Shown: in pieces, positions 37,493 to 46,259 of the stretch | Numbering within the stretch: the stretch's first letter is position 1 | Layout: every line of letters begins with the position of its first letter | DNA from: Pseudomonas sp. L5B5 | GTDB lineage: Bacteria; Pseudomonadota; Gammaproteobacteria; Pseudomonadales; Pseudomonadaceae | Direction: 5' to 3' | Assembly: GCF_020520285.1 (NCBI RefSeq) | Contig: NZ_CP084742.1 | Span: 2,604,001-2,668,000 of the forward strand | DNA: 64,000 nt | Notes under the pieces: generated by a model | The model's database searches: none | The model's input: the letters and a program-made list of their open reading frames with translations, nothing else | What the model was told of the DNA's origin: nothing | Made by a program: the position numbers and the translations under genes

Positions 37493-38113
37493 ATGAAACT
37501 TTATCTGCAGGGTGACCGGGGCAAGGCGCTCTGCGAGCATTGCCAGCAGGTCGTCGGCATTACCTACACCCGTCGCGACGTGCCGTTCAGCGACGGCAAC
37601 GGCCAGGCCCGGGAGATCCTGGTGGGGGTCTGCGACCTCTGCGCCACGGTGGTGGCCATCCCGCCCCAGTCGACGCCGGCGATCAAGGAAGCGCGCCGCC
37701 AGCAACTGACCTCCATCGAAGCGCGGCTGCCTGCGGTCTACCTCGATGTGCTGGATGCCGCGATGCACTCGGTGGCCGAGGACGCCGGCGTGCAGATGCG
37801 CAAACTGTTCTTCAGCTACTACTTCAGCGCCCCTGCCGTACCTTACCTGGAGCAGGTGCACAACGGTTTCGCCGCGTACCTGGCGGAACAGGCCGAGGCT
37901 CGCCAGTTGCCGGCCGTGCATGCGATGAAACGCCTGTCGCTGAAGGTCAACCACTATGTGGCCGAGGACCTCGCGCGCCTTTTGCAGACGACTCGGATGA
38001 CCCAGACCGAACTGCTGAAATCGCTGATCGCGCAGATGCGCCTGGACGTGCTCGAAGGCGGCAACCCGGCGGTGATCGCCGACCTGCGCCAACTGGCGCG
38101 CCTGGGGCTCTGA
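37493..38113 (+). CDS. Cys4 zinc-domain protein, putative MqsA-like antitoxin
   Basis: A 206-aa protein in two parts. Residues 1-75 have paired CxxC motifs (Cys14/Cys17 in CEHC, Cys47/Cys50 in CDLC) around a small beta-domain with RDVPF, as in the MqsA/YgiT zinc domain. Residues ~145-184 (MKRLSLKVNHYVAEDLARLL...) look like a ribbon-helix-helix DNA-binding unit, not the XRE helix-turn-helix that MqsA carries. Helices of unknown role lie between. It follows the small gene by 9 bp. Likely an autoregulating antitoxin, but a stand-alone regulator is possible. Confidence 0.6.
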   Translation: MKLYLQGDRGKALCEHCQQVVGITYTRRDVPFSDGNGQAREILVGVCDLCATVVAIPPQSTPAIKEARRQQLTSIEARLPAVYLDVLDAAMHSVAEDAGVQMRKLFFSYYFSAPAVPYLEQVHNGFAAYLAEQAEARQLPAVHAMKRLSLKVNHYVAEDLARLLQTTRMTQTELLKSLIAQMRLDVLEGGNPAVIADLRQLARLGL

Positions 38114-38116
38114 CCC

Positions 38117-39325
38117 TCAGCCTTTGCCCCGGCCCGCGACCCGCCCCGCCCGCAGGAAATCCCCCCAGCGCCGCACCAGGTAGTTGTGCTCGTCCATCAC
38201 CGAGTTCCACACGGCGATATGCCCCATGCGCTGCGCGTAGGAACCACCGTCGCGGGTCTCGCCGATGTCGATCAGCGGTTCGCCGTCGCTGCCCGGCAAC
38301 TCTTCCCGGGCCGGTTTGCCGGCGTACCAGTAATCCCATTCGGCGCTGCTCAGGTGATCGCGGGTACGCGCCGGGTTGCCGATGTAGTAGCCCTGGCGTG
38401 CCATCACCGCACCTGGCCAGCCCGACAACCACCAGTTGAGATAGGCGTAGGCCGCATCCAGCACCGCGCCCTTGGCATGGCGCGACAACGACAGGCCGCC
38501 GAACCAGGCTCGGTAGCCTTCCTTCGGCACTGCCAGGCGGTATTTGACCCCGGCCCGGTGCAGGCGCATCAGCGTCGGCGACCACAAGCTCTGGATATCG
38601 ATGCGCGGGCTGAGCATCAGTTGCGCGGCCTCTTCATCGTCCGACCAGAACGCCGCAAAGTGCCCTTCACGCTGCTTGCGCACCAGGATCGCTGCCAGCC
38701 GGTCGATCTCCTCGATGCTCAGGTTGCCGATGTCCTTGAAGGATTCCAGGCCACAGCCCTGCACCGCCAGGGCGGCGTCCAGGGCCCCGATCGCCGCATC
38801 GCTCTGCAAGGCAATGCGCCCGCTCCAGGCCGGTTCCAGCAGCCAGCCCCAGCTTTCGTTGGCGCTGGAAAAGCCCGCCGGCAGGCGCTCCGGACGGTAG
38901 GCGAAACTGTCGGCATTGTGGGTCAGCGGCAGCATGCTGATGCGGTCGCTGACCGTGCTGCCCAGGCTGCCGTCGTGCTGCACATAAAGGCGTTCGCTGG
39001 GCACGCTGCCGCTGCCCAGGCGGTCGTCCGGCGACAGTCGTCCACGCTTGGGCAAGTCGTTGATCTCGTGCCACAGGGCAATGCGTCGAGTGTCGATGGG
39101 CTGGATCGCCTGGGCCGGCCAGACGAAATCGACGTTGTGAAACCACTGGTCATAGAGGTCGTAGCTGTCCGGTTGCATCACCGCGATGCGCTGGGCCTGC
39201 TCCACGTCGTGCACCTGATACACCAGGCGGATGCCCAGGTCCTGCTCGGCGCGCACCCGCAGGGATTCGAGCAGGGTCACCGAGGTGCCCAGCACCCGCA
39301 GGGTGACCGCTTGCGTCGCCGCCAT
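38117..39325 (-). CDS. PotD-type solute-binding protein without signal peptide
   Basis: A 402-aa protein with the two-lobe extracellular solute-binding fold of polyamine-type importers (SYDLYDQWFHNVDFVWPAQ, ISMLPLTHNADSFAY, YLNWWLSGWPGAVMARQGYY). It starts directly at MAATQAVTLRVLG with no leader; ATG 39325 overlaps the CobW stop as TGATG. The frame continues upstream only as an artefact across the CobW gene. No permease or ATPase accompanies it. A cytosolic ligand-binding or metallo-carrier role, or an export route I cannot see, must be considered. Confidence 0.82.
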   Translation of the reverse strand: MAATQAVTLRVLGTSVTLLESLRVRAEQDLGIRLVYQVHDVEQAQRIAVMQPDSYDLYDQWFHNVDFVWPAQAIQPIDTRRIALWHEINDLPKRGRLSPDDRLGSGSVPSERLYVQHDGSLGSTVSDRISMLPLTHNADSFAYRPERLPAGFSSANESWGWLLEPAWSGRIALQSDAAIGALDAALAVQGCGLESFKDIGNLSIEEIDRLAAILVRKQREGHFAAFWSDDEEAAQLMLSPRIDIQSLWSPTLMRLHRAGVKYRLAVPKEGYRAWFGGLSLSRHAKGAVLDAAYAYLNWWLSGWPGAVMARQGYYIGNPARTRDHLSSAEWDYWYAGKPAREELPGSDGEPLIDIGETRDGGSYAQRMGHIAVWNSVMDEHNYLVRRWGDFLRAGRVAGRGKG

Positions 39326-40332
39326 CAGGCGCACTCCCCGGCGACCGGGGCGAAGCTGCGGGCGAACACTTCGAAGGAGCGACGTAGTTGTCCGGGCTCC
39401 AGCCCGCGCAGGATAAACACCAGCCGCGAGCGATGGTCGGCACAGGGCCAACGGGACAGATGCACGGGAGCGTGCAGGCAATGCTGCACGCCATGGATGA
39501 CGATGGGAGCCTGGCTGGCGTTGATATTGAGCAATCCTTTCACCCGCAGAATTCGTTCGCCGTGGCATCTTAGCAGCATCGACAACCAGACCCCGAAGCC
39601 CACCCAGTCCAGCGGTTGCTCGAACTCCAGGCTGCACACTTGCGCCGCGCCATGCTGCGGCGCAGCGGCTGCCAGTGGCCGCTGCAACTGCCAGCGCGCC
39701 ACTTCCCGCTCTGCCGTCGCGCCGCGCAGGCCCTCCCCCAGCAACAGCTGATCGCCGCTCTGGATCGCCTGGGCCAGCAACAGGGGCGCTCCGGGATTGA
39801 GCCGCTGCAGATGCTCGCGCAAGGCCGCCTGGCTCGCCTGGTCGACACAGTCGCTCTTGCTCAGCAGCAGGCGATCCGCGGCCGCCACCTGGGCCAGCCA
39901 CTCCGGATGCAGGCGCTCCTGCAACGCCGCGTGACTGGCGTCCACCAGAGTCACCAGCAGGCCGATGTGCACCCGTCCACGCAACTGCGGATCGTTGTTC
40001 ACCGTCGCCAGGATCGGCGCCGGGTCGGCCAGCCCGGTGGTCTCCAGCAGCACCCGGCGAAAGGCCGGGATCTCGCCTCGACTGCGTCGCGCCAGGAGCC
40101 CCAGCAGCGCCTCCTTCAGCTCGCCGCGAATCGAGCAGCAGACACAACCGCTGGGCAGCAGCACGGTGTCCGGCGCCACCTCCTGCACCAGCAAATGATC
40201 GATGCCGATATCGCCGAACTCGTTGATCAACAGCGCCGTGTCCCCCAGGCTCTGGTCCTGCAACAGGCGGTTGAGCAAGGTGGTCTTGCCACTGCCGAGG
40301 AACCCGGTGATGACGTTCAGGGGCATGCTCAT
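39325..40332 (-). CDS. CobW/COG0523 GTPase (putative metallochaperone)
   Basis: A 335-aa G3E-family GTPase: Walker A GFLGSGKTT near the N-terminus, the metal motif SGCVCCS (CxCC), Walker B-like LLETTGLADP, and the base-recognition SKSD. A C-terminal CobW_C domain follows. COG0523 proteins deliver Zn, Co or Fe to client enzymes. The clear client candidate here is the metal-dependent imide hydrolase in the same operon. ATG 40332 overlaps the upstream small gene by four bases (ATGA). Confidence 0.93.
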   Translation of the reverse strand: MSMPLNVITGFLGSGKTTLLNRLLQDQSLGDTALLINEFGDIGIDHLLVQEVAPDTVLLPSGCVCCSIRGELKEALLGLLARRSRGEIPAFRRVLLETTGLADPAPILATVNNDPQLRGRVHIGLLVTLVDASHAALQERLHPEWLAQVAAADRLLLSKSDCVDQASQAALREHLQRLNPGAPLLLAQAIQSGDQLLLGEGLRGATAEREVARWQLQRPLAAAAPQHGAAQVCSLEFEQPLDWVGFGVWLSMLLRCHGERILRVKGLLNINASQAPIVIHGVQHCLHAPVHLSRWPCADHRSRLVFILRGLEPGQLRRSFEVFARSFAPVAGECA

Positions 40333-40628
40333 GACTGTTGCTCCAGGTGCTTGAGGATCACAGGGTCGAGAGGATCGAGGGGCCGGCCGAGCATGGATTC
40401 GGCCAGGCTCCACAGCTGCTCCAGGCCGCTGGCCAATTCCTGGCGGCCGGTAGCCCCCAGCAACAGATAGGCCGAGCCCTGGAAGTCCTCGACCTTGAGC
40501 CGCAACGGCACCAGTACCCGGTTGATCGCGGCGATTCTGCGCAAGCGTTCGCGGCGCCGGGGCAGTTCATCCCCCAGCGGATCGCTCCAGTGCACGTCTT
40601 CGCCCAGCAGCCCGCATAACCCGCACAT
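40329..40628 (-). CDS. small Cys-rich hypothetical protein upstream of cobW
   Basis: A 99-aa protein starting MCGLCGLLGEDVHWSD. The N-terminal CxxC plus a downstream His could hold a metal. The rest is a short amphipathic helical region. I do not recognise a named family. ATG 40628 follows GAAGGAGGG and the protein overlaps the CobW gene, so it is likely a partner of that GTPase, perhaps a metal donor or acceptor. The longer frame to 40862 is antisense noise over the SDR gene. Confidence 0.75.
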   Translation of the reverse strand: MCGLCGLLGEDVHWSDPLGDELPRRRERLRRIAAINRVLVPLRLKVEDFQGSAYLLLGATGRQELASGLEQLWSLAESMLGRPLDPLDPVILKHLEQQS

Positions 40629-40641
40629 GCTCAGCCCTCCT

Positions 40642-41391
40642 TCATGGCATGACATCCCCGGAGTTCGGACCCAGGGTCTGGCCGACGAACAGGTTACCCC
40701 CCGGCTCGCTGGCCAGCAGCACCGCGGTGGGCGCCACTTCATCGGCCAGGCCGAAGCGCCCCAGGGGCAGCTCGGCGGCCTTGGCGGTTTTCCAGGCGCT
40801 GCTGATGCCAGACACCAGCGGCGTCTCGATCGGCCCCGGGGCGATGGCGTTGACCAGCACATTGTCCATGGCCACTTCCAGGGCCAGGGACTTGGTGAAG
40901 CCGATGACCCCGGCCTTGGCCGCGGCGTAGTGGGTCAGCTCGGCGCCGCCCTTGATCCCCAGTTGCGAGGCGACGTTGATGATCCGCCCCCAGCGCTGCG
41001 CCAACATGTGGGGCAAGGCCCGCTGGCAGGCGACGAAGACGCTGGTGAGATCGATCCGCAGCATGTCGTTCCACATCTCGATGGAGAGGTCGACGCAGCG
41101 CGCCTGGGTCAGCATGCCGGCATTGTTCACCAGGATATCGATGCCGCCGAAATACTCGACACAGGCATCGACTCCGGCCTGGGCCCCTTCGACGCTGCCG
41201 ACGTCGGCCACGCATTCGAAGACCTCGGCCCCCAGTTCGCGGCAGGCCTGGGCACTCTCGGCCAGGCGCTCCGGGTCACGGTCAGCCAGCAGCAGGCGTG
41301 CGCCGGCCGCTGCATAGGCGCGGGCGATTGCGGCGCCGATGCCGCTGCCGGCGCCGGTGATCACCGCGCGGCGGTTGTGCAAGTGTTGCAT
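40642..41391 (-). CDS. short-chain dehydrogenase/reductase
   Basis: A 249-aa classical SDR: TGAGSGIG at the NAD(P) loop, NNAG, catalytic Ser in INVASQLG and YAAAK. ATG at 41391 is preceded by AAGGAG. It lies 44 bp after the second SDR, to which it is related but far from identical. Oxidation of a hydroxyl on an imide-derived acid is one possibility; the substrate is unknown. Confidence 0.92.
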   Translation of the reverse strand: MQHLHNRRAVITGAGSGIGAAIARAYAAAGARLLLADRDPERLAESAQACRELGAEVFECVADVGSVEGAQAGVDACVEYFGGIDILVNNAGMLTQARCVDLSIEMWNDMLRIDLTSVFVACQRALPHMLAQRWGRIINVASQLGIKGGAELTHYAAAKAGVIGFTKSLALEVAMDNVLVNAIAPGPIETPLVSGISSAWKTAKAAELPLGRFGLADEVAPTAVLLASEPGGNLFVGQTLGPNSGDVMP

Positions 41392-41435
41392 GGGACTTTC
41401 TCCTTCAAGGGTGTGCGGTTCGCTGGCGACGGGAG

Positions 41436-42197
41436 TCAATCCGGCCAGCGCACCGTCAGGCCGCCATCGATGACGATGCTTTGCCCGGTCAGGTAGCTGG
41501 ACTCGTCACTGGTGAGAAAACGCACCAGGGACGCCACTTCATCGGCCCATCCGACCCGCCCGAGGGGAATGGCCCGGGCCGCCTTGGCCAAGCCTTCCGG
41601 GCCCAGGGAGTTCTGGCTGTCCAGCGACTGCGGGGTCTCGATCAACCCCGGGATCACCGCGTTGCAGCGAATGCCCCTGGCCGCCAGTTCCACCGCCAGC
41701 GAACGGCACAACCCCGGCACCCCGGCCTTGGCCGCGGCGTAGTGAGCGTGGTCCTGCCAGCCGTAGACGCCACCGGCAATCGAGGAAATCGCCACCAGCG
41801 CACCGCCCTCGCCCATGTGCCTCACTGCCGCGCGGAAGGTACGCATGACCCCGGTCAGGTCCACATCGAGCATGGCGTTCCAGGCCGCGTCGGTCATGTC
41901 CAGCAAGGGTGCGCGACGCAGCAGGCCGGCATTGGCCACGGCGTAGTCGAGGCGGCCAAAGTGCGCCACGGCCTGCTCGGCCAGGGCGTCCACCGAGGCG
42001 CTGTCGGTAACGTCCAGGGGCAGCATCATGCAGTGCCCGCCCGCCTCGGCCACGAGGTCGCGGGTGGCTTGCGGGTCATGGGGGTCGGCGGGGAAATACC
42101 CGCCCACCACCGCCACACCGCCCCGTGCATAGGCCACGGCCAGGGCCTGGCCGATGCCACTGGCGGCACCGGTGATCACGGCGACTTTTTGAGTCAT
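41436..42197 (-). CDS. short-chain dehydrogenase/reductase
   Basis: A 253-aa classical SDR with [11 protein letters not shown], Ser in VAISSIAGG and YAAAK, and the C-terminal [14 protein letters not shown] typical of family members active on small hydroxy compounds. It is 12 bp after the MFS gene. Together with the next SDR it may perform two successive redox steps in the catabolic pathway. Confidence 0.92.
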   Translation of the reverse strand: MTQKVAVITGAASGIGQALAVAYARGGVAVVGGYFPADPHDPQATRDLVAEAGGHCMMLPLDVTDSASVDALAEQAVAHFGRLDYAVANAGLLRRAPLLDMTDAAWNAMLDVDLTGVMRTFRAAVRHMGEGGALVAISSIAGGVYGWQDHAHYAAAKAGVPGLCRSLAVELAARGIRCNAVIPGLIETPQSLDSQNSLGPEGLAKAARAIPLGRVGWADEVASLVRFLTSDESSYLTGQSIVIDGGLTVRWPD

Positions 42198-42209
42198 GGG
42201 TAGCTTTCC

Positions 42210-43550
42210 TTATTGAACGGATTCAGGACGCACATGGCGTGCGGCGAACATCAGCGCACCGGAGAGGAAACAAGGCAGCGCGCCGAAATACAGCGCCGAG
42301 GTCTGCCAGTCGCCACCGGCGGACAGCACCTGGGTGGCGCCGAAACCCGCCACCACCGCGCCGATCGGGCCCATGGCATGGATGATTGCGCCGCCAGTGG
42401 CACGGATGCTGGTGGGGAAGCTTTCACTGATGAAGAACAGCGCGGCCGAGTACGGGCCGATCAGGAAGAACAGCCCCAGACTGTAGAGGCCCACCACCAT
42501 CGGCATGTTGCTCGGGCCGTAGAGCATGCCGGCGAACGACAGGCCGCCAAGCATCCAGCCCAGGCCGATGACATTGCGCCGACCGATCTTGTCGCCCATC
42601 CAGCCGTGGCTCAGGTAGCCGCAATAACCCACTAGGTTGGACAGCACCAGGATGATCAGCGAGTTCTCGAAGGAGATGTGATGCACGCTGACGATCACCG
42701 ACGTACCGAGCACGCTGAACACCTGGATCGCCGCCCAGTTGAGCAGGATCGCCGCGCCGATCACCAGGGTCGCGCGCCGCGCCGGGCCACGGAAGGCCGC
42801 GGCCAGGCCGGCCTTGCTGTGCTCGTCGTAGTCCACCCCGTAGGTCAGCGCCACCGCCTGGGCCTCGCTCACCGAACCGCTCTTGCGCAGCTGGCTGATG
42901 CGCTGGTGGATCTGGAACTGCGGGCTCTCCTTGAGCTTGCGGGCCATCACCGCAATGACGATGGCCGGGATCGCGGCGAAGATGAAGCAGCCTTGCCAGC
43001 CGATGATCGGCAGCAGTACCGCGGTCAATCCGGCGGCGATCAGCGCCCCCACCGGCCAGCCGCCCTGCACCAGGCTGTAGATGAAGCCCCGGCGCTTGGC
43101 CAGTTGCGGATCATCGGAGGCCGCGTACAACTCGCTGAGGTAGGTGGCGTTCACGGTTTCCTCGGCATAGCCCAGGCCGCCCAGGGATCGGATCAGGATC
43201 AGCGGCGACTTGCCCCAGGCGCCGCCGATGGCGGTCAGCGCCGAGCAGATGGCCGAGCCGCTGACGGTGAAAATGATGCCCATGCGCCGGCCCAGCTTGT
43301 CCACCAGCGGCCCGATGGCCAGGGCCACCACGGCAGTGCCCACCGCCACCCAGGTGGCGATCTCGGCCTGCTCGACCTCACCCCAGCCGAAGTGCCGGCC
43401 GATCTCCGGCAACAGAGTGCCAAACAGAATGAAGTCATACACCGCGAAGACCCAGGCGAAGAAGGCGATCCAGGTGGCGAAGCGCACTTGGGCCGGGGTC
43501 AGCTGCTGGGGTTTCCAGCCAGTCAGGTCGAGCTTGTTATAGATAGACAT
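42210..43550 (-). CDS. MFS importer (aromatic/organic acid type)
   Basis: A 446-aa major-facilitator protein with about 12 spans. It has the start FDFILFGTLLPEIGRHFG-like segment (AVYDFILFGTLL), motif A-like GPLVDKLGRRMG and a sister loop HGWMGDKIGRRN. Such members import small organic acids by proton symport. Placed between the hydrolases and the dehydrogenases of an amide/imide operon, it is the probable uptake system. Confidence 0.9.
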   Translation of the reverse strand: MSIYNKLDLTGWKPQQLTPAQVRFATWIAFFAWVFAVYDFILFGTLLPEIGRHFGWGEVEQAEIATWVAVGTAVVALAIGPLVDKLGRRMGIIFTVSGSAICSALTAIGGAWGKSPLILIRSLGGLGYAEETVNATYLSELYAASDDPQLAKRRGFIYSLVQGGWPVGALIAAGLTAVLLPIIGWQGCFIFAAIPAIVIAVMARKLKESPQFQIHQRISQLRKSGSVSEAQAVALTYGVDYDEHSKAGLAAAFRGPARRATLVIGAAILLNWAAIQVFSVLGTSVIVSVHHISFENSLIILVLSNLVGYCGYLSHGWMGDKIGRRNVIGLGWMLGGLSFAGMLYGPSNMPMVVGLYSLGLFFLIGPYSAALFFISESFPTSIRATGGAIIHAMGPIGAVVAGFGATQVLSAGGDWQTSALYFGALPCFLSGALMFAARHVRPESVQ

Positions 43551-43578
43551 CAGTCACGCCTCGATGAAGTGGCCGGGG

Positions 43579-44460
43579 TCAGCGGTTGCGCGGGTGGCGG
43601 CGGATAAAGTCGTCGGCGATCTCGTCGAAGGTGACGAAGCGCACGCCGGCATGGCTCTGGATGTGTTCGATCAGGCGTTCGAGCATCAACAGCACTTGCG
43701 GCCGGCCGGAGACGTCGGGGTGGATAGTCATGGTGAACACCGCGTGCTCATGCTCGCGATAGACCCAGTCGAACTGGTCGCGCCACATTTCTTCCAGGTG
43801 CCGCGGATTGACGAAACCGTGGCTGTTGGGCGCCTTCTTGATGAACATCATCGGCGGCAGGTCGTCCAGGTACCAGTTGGCCGGGATCTCCACCAGGTCA
43901 GTTTCCTGGCCCCGTACCAGGGGTTTCATCCAGGTGTCGGGGTGCTGGCTGTAGTCGATCTTGGTCCAGCTGTCGCCGACCCGCACGTAGTAGGGATGAA
44001 AGTCGTTGTGCATCAGGCTGTGGTCGTACTTGATGCCCTTTTTCAGCAGCAGCTCGTTGGTCACCTTGCTGAACTCCCACCAGGGCGCCACGTAGCCGGT
44101 GGGGCGCTTGCCGGTGACCCGGGTAATCAGCTCGATGGATTTATCGAGGACGATCTCTTCCTGTTCCGGGGTCATGGCGATGGGGTTCTCGTGGCTGTAG
44201 CCGTGCACGCCGATCTCGTGGCCGGCCGCGGCAACCGCCTTCATCTGCTCGGGAAAGGTCTCCATGGAGTGCCCGGGAATGAACCAGGTGGTGCGCAGGC
44301 CATAGCGCTCGAACAACTTGAGCAGACGTGGCGCGCCGACCTCCCCGGCGAACAGGCCACGAGAGATGTCGTCCGGCGAGTCTTCACCGCCGTAGGAGCC
44401 GAGCCAGCCGGCCACCGCGTCCACATCGACACCAAATGCACAGAGAATTTCTTTAGCCAT
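43579..44460 (-). CDS. polysaccharide-deacetylase-fold cyclic imide hydrolase (putative)
   Basis: A 293-aa NodB-fold metalloenzyme. [21 protein letters not shown] and [15 protein letters not shown] supply Asp/His metal ligands. The length and N-terminal wording agree with the cyclic imide hydrolase of P. putida YZ-26 as I recall it; allantoinase PuuE is a more distant relative. Such enzymes open succinimide, maleimide or phthalimide to the half-amide. An amidase that could finish the job lies 47 bp upstream, and a CobW chaperone lies in the same operon. It has no signal peptide, unlike true cell-wall deacetylases. Confidence 0.82.
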   Translation of the reverse strand: MAKEILCAFGVDVDAVAGWLGSYGGEDSPDDISRGLFAGEVGAPRLLKLFERYGLRTTWFIPGHSMETFPEQMKAVAAAGHEIGVHGYSHENPIAMTPEQEEIVLDKSIELITRVTGKRPTGYVAPWWEFSKVTNELLLKKGIKYDHSLMHNDFHPYYVRVGDSWTKIDYSQHPDTWMKPLVRGQETDLVEIPANWYLDDLPPMMFIKKAPNSHGFVNPRHLEEMWRDQFDWVYREHEHAVFTMTIHPDVSGRPQVLLMLERLIEHIQSHAGVRFVTFDEIADDFIRRHPRNR

Positions 44461-44507
44461 GAGCGGCCTCCAGTGATTGCTTGTTGTTGGAAAATCGTCG
44501 TCGGGGC

Positions 44508-45866
44508 TTAGCGCGGCAGCGCCGCCTCCAGCGCCAGGGCAGCCTCCAGCAGTTGCCGGTCATGGCCCTGGGGCAGGCTCAGCAACAGCCCGGTGGGCAG
44601 GCCCTGGGCATCGCGGCCGCTGGGCAGGGCCACCCCAGGCATGTCGAGGAAGCTGCCGGGCATGGTCAGGCGCAGGGTCGCCAGGTTGGTCCGGGCAAAC
44701 AGCTCGTCGTCCTGTTCCAGGGGTGCCAGGGGCGGCGCCACATGGGCCACGGTGGGGGTGATCAGCACTGCGCCGTCCAGTTCGTCCTGCAGCTGGCGCT
44801 GCAGCTGGCGCCGCGCCTGGTACAGCCGCAGCAGCTGGCTGGCGGGCATCTGCCGGGCGCTTTCCAGGCGCCGGCGCACCCGCGGATCGAGCTGCTCGGC
44901 GTACTCGCTGTCGAGCAAGGGCTGGTGCAGGGCAAAGGCTTCGGCGGCGCCGAGCCAGCCCTGCTCCTGGATCAGCTGCAAGGTGGCTTGCAGACTGTGC
45001 AGCGGCCGTTGCTCCACCAGCGCCCCGGCCTGTTGCAGGCGTTCGATGACCACCAGCAGGTTGGCCCGCACCGCGACCTGGGTACGGCTGTCATCGAGCA
45101 CCTGCAGATCGACCCAGAAGCGTTGCCCGGCCAGGCTGCGGGGCAGCGGTAATTGCCGGGGGTCGCCACCGCGCAACAACCCGTCGATCAGCCAGGCATC
45201 GCGCACGCTGCGAGTCAGCGGCCCGAGGCTGTCGAGGGTTTCGGCCAGGGGAAACACGCCCTCGCGGTCATGGCGCCGGGACGAGGCGCGATAGCCCACC
45301 AGGCCATTGAAGGCGGCGGGAATGCGGATCGAACCGGCAGTGTCGGTGCCCATGGCGATCGGCACGACACCGGCCGCCACCGCCACCGCGGAACCGGCCG
45401 AGGAGCCACCGGGAATCCGTGGCTGGGCATCGCTGTGGGGATTGATCGGGGTGCCGAAGTGCGGGTTCAGGCCGAGCCCGGAGTAGGCGAACTCGCTGAG
45501 GTTGGTCTTGCCCAGGCTGACCAGCCCGGCCCGGCACAGCTGTCGCACGCTGGGCGCATCGACCTTGGCCGGTGCTGCATCGCGGCGTACCTGGGCGGCG
45601 GCGGTGGTGATGCTGCCGGCCACGTCGAACAGGTCCTTCCAGACCAGGGGCACGCCATCCAGCAGGCTCAGCGGCTGGCCATCCCGCCAGCGGGCGGCAG
45701 CTGCCTCGGCTTCGCGCCGGGCCCGGATCGGGCACAGAGAAATGAACACATGGGGCGTTGCCTCGGCCAGCGCCAGGGCTTGCTCCAGGACCTGGACCGG
45801 ATCGGTGCGGCCCGAGGCAAAGGCTTGTGCCATGGCCGTGGCGTCATTCAGCGAATCAGGGTGCAT
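44508..45866 (-). CDS. amidase (GatA/AtzF superfamily)
   Basis: A 452-aa amidase-signature enzyme. The Ser-cisSer-Lys triad is seen as Lys in [11 protein letters not shown], cis-Ser in the GGSSAGSA loop, and nucleophile Ser in [11 protein letters not shown]. First gene of the eight-gene operon and closest to the GntR operator. It would hydrolyse a linear amide; if the neighbouring hydrolase opens imides, this one could be the half-amidase. Confidence 0.9.
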   Translation of the reverse strand: MHPDSLNDATAMAQAFASGRTDPVQVLEQALALAEATPHVFISLCPIRARREAEAAAARWRDGQPLSLLDGVPLVWKDLFDVAGSITTAAAQVRRDAAPAKVDAPSVRQLCRAGLVSLGKTNLSEFAYSGLGLNPHFGTPINPHSDAQPRIPGGSSAGSAVAVAAGVVPIAMGTDTAGSIRIPAAFNGLVGYRASSRRHDREGVFPLAETLDSLGPLTRSVRDAWLIDGLLRGGDPRQLPLPRSLAGQRFWVDLQVLDDSRTQVAVRANLLVVIERLQQAGALVEQRPLHSLQATLQLIQEQGWLGAAEAFALHQPLLDSEYAEQLDPRVRRRLESARQMPASQLLRLYQARRQLQRQLQDELDGAVLITPTVAHVAPPLAPLEQDDELFARTNLATLRLTMPGSFLDMPGVALPSGRDAQGLPTGLLLSLPQGHDRQLLEAALALEAALPR

Positions 45867-46259
45867 GGTTCACTCCGCAAAACCTTAAAAATGTACTAAA
45901 TATTAAAATGTACATTTTATTCAGAGCAGATTCCGTGCCATCTCAAGGCGACGAGAGCACCGGCAGCTAGCCGACAATCTGCAGATTGGCCTGGAATATC
46001 GAGCCAGACTGGGTTGCTGGGAAAAACCGACCGGCGACCGGCGGAGAAAATCCTCGGTAAAGGTTCCTGGATTGAAATAATGTATCTTTTAATAAAAAGT
46101 ACATTTTAGTGCAGAAAGGTAACAACCCACCCAGGGCGGCCCCAGGACGGGGCAACCAAACGTGGTACTCAGTGACACTTGGCAACTGTGAGAGAATCCC
46201 CGGCCACCGCGGCCCGGCAACGGGCTCGTCAGCCAACGGCAACAGCCCCAGAGGAACCG
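45867..46259. promoter_or_regulatory. divergent AT-rich control region with repeated TGTAC sites
   Basis: The 393-bp spacer between the amidase and GntR genes is AT-rich with three related sites: AAAATGTACTAAA near 45887-45900, the perfect palindrome AAAATGTACATTTT at 45905-45918, and AAAAAGTACATTTT at 46094-46107. The first two sit 21-52 bp before the amidase start. The spacing fits operators for the FadR/GntR-type regulator. A degenerate fourth site (AATGTATCTTTT) lies near 46079. Confidence 0.6.

Noticed and set aside
38117..40147. A single 676-residue protein covering the binding protein and part of cobW
   Set aside because: Only the last 402 residues form a coherent protein. The front part is an out-of-frame reading of the CobW gene, whose GTPase motifs are intact in the other frame.
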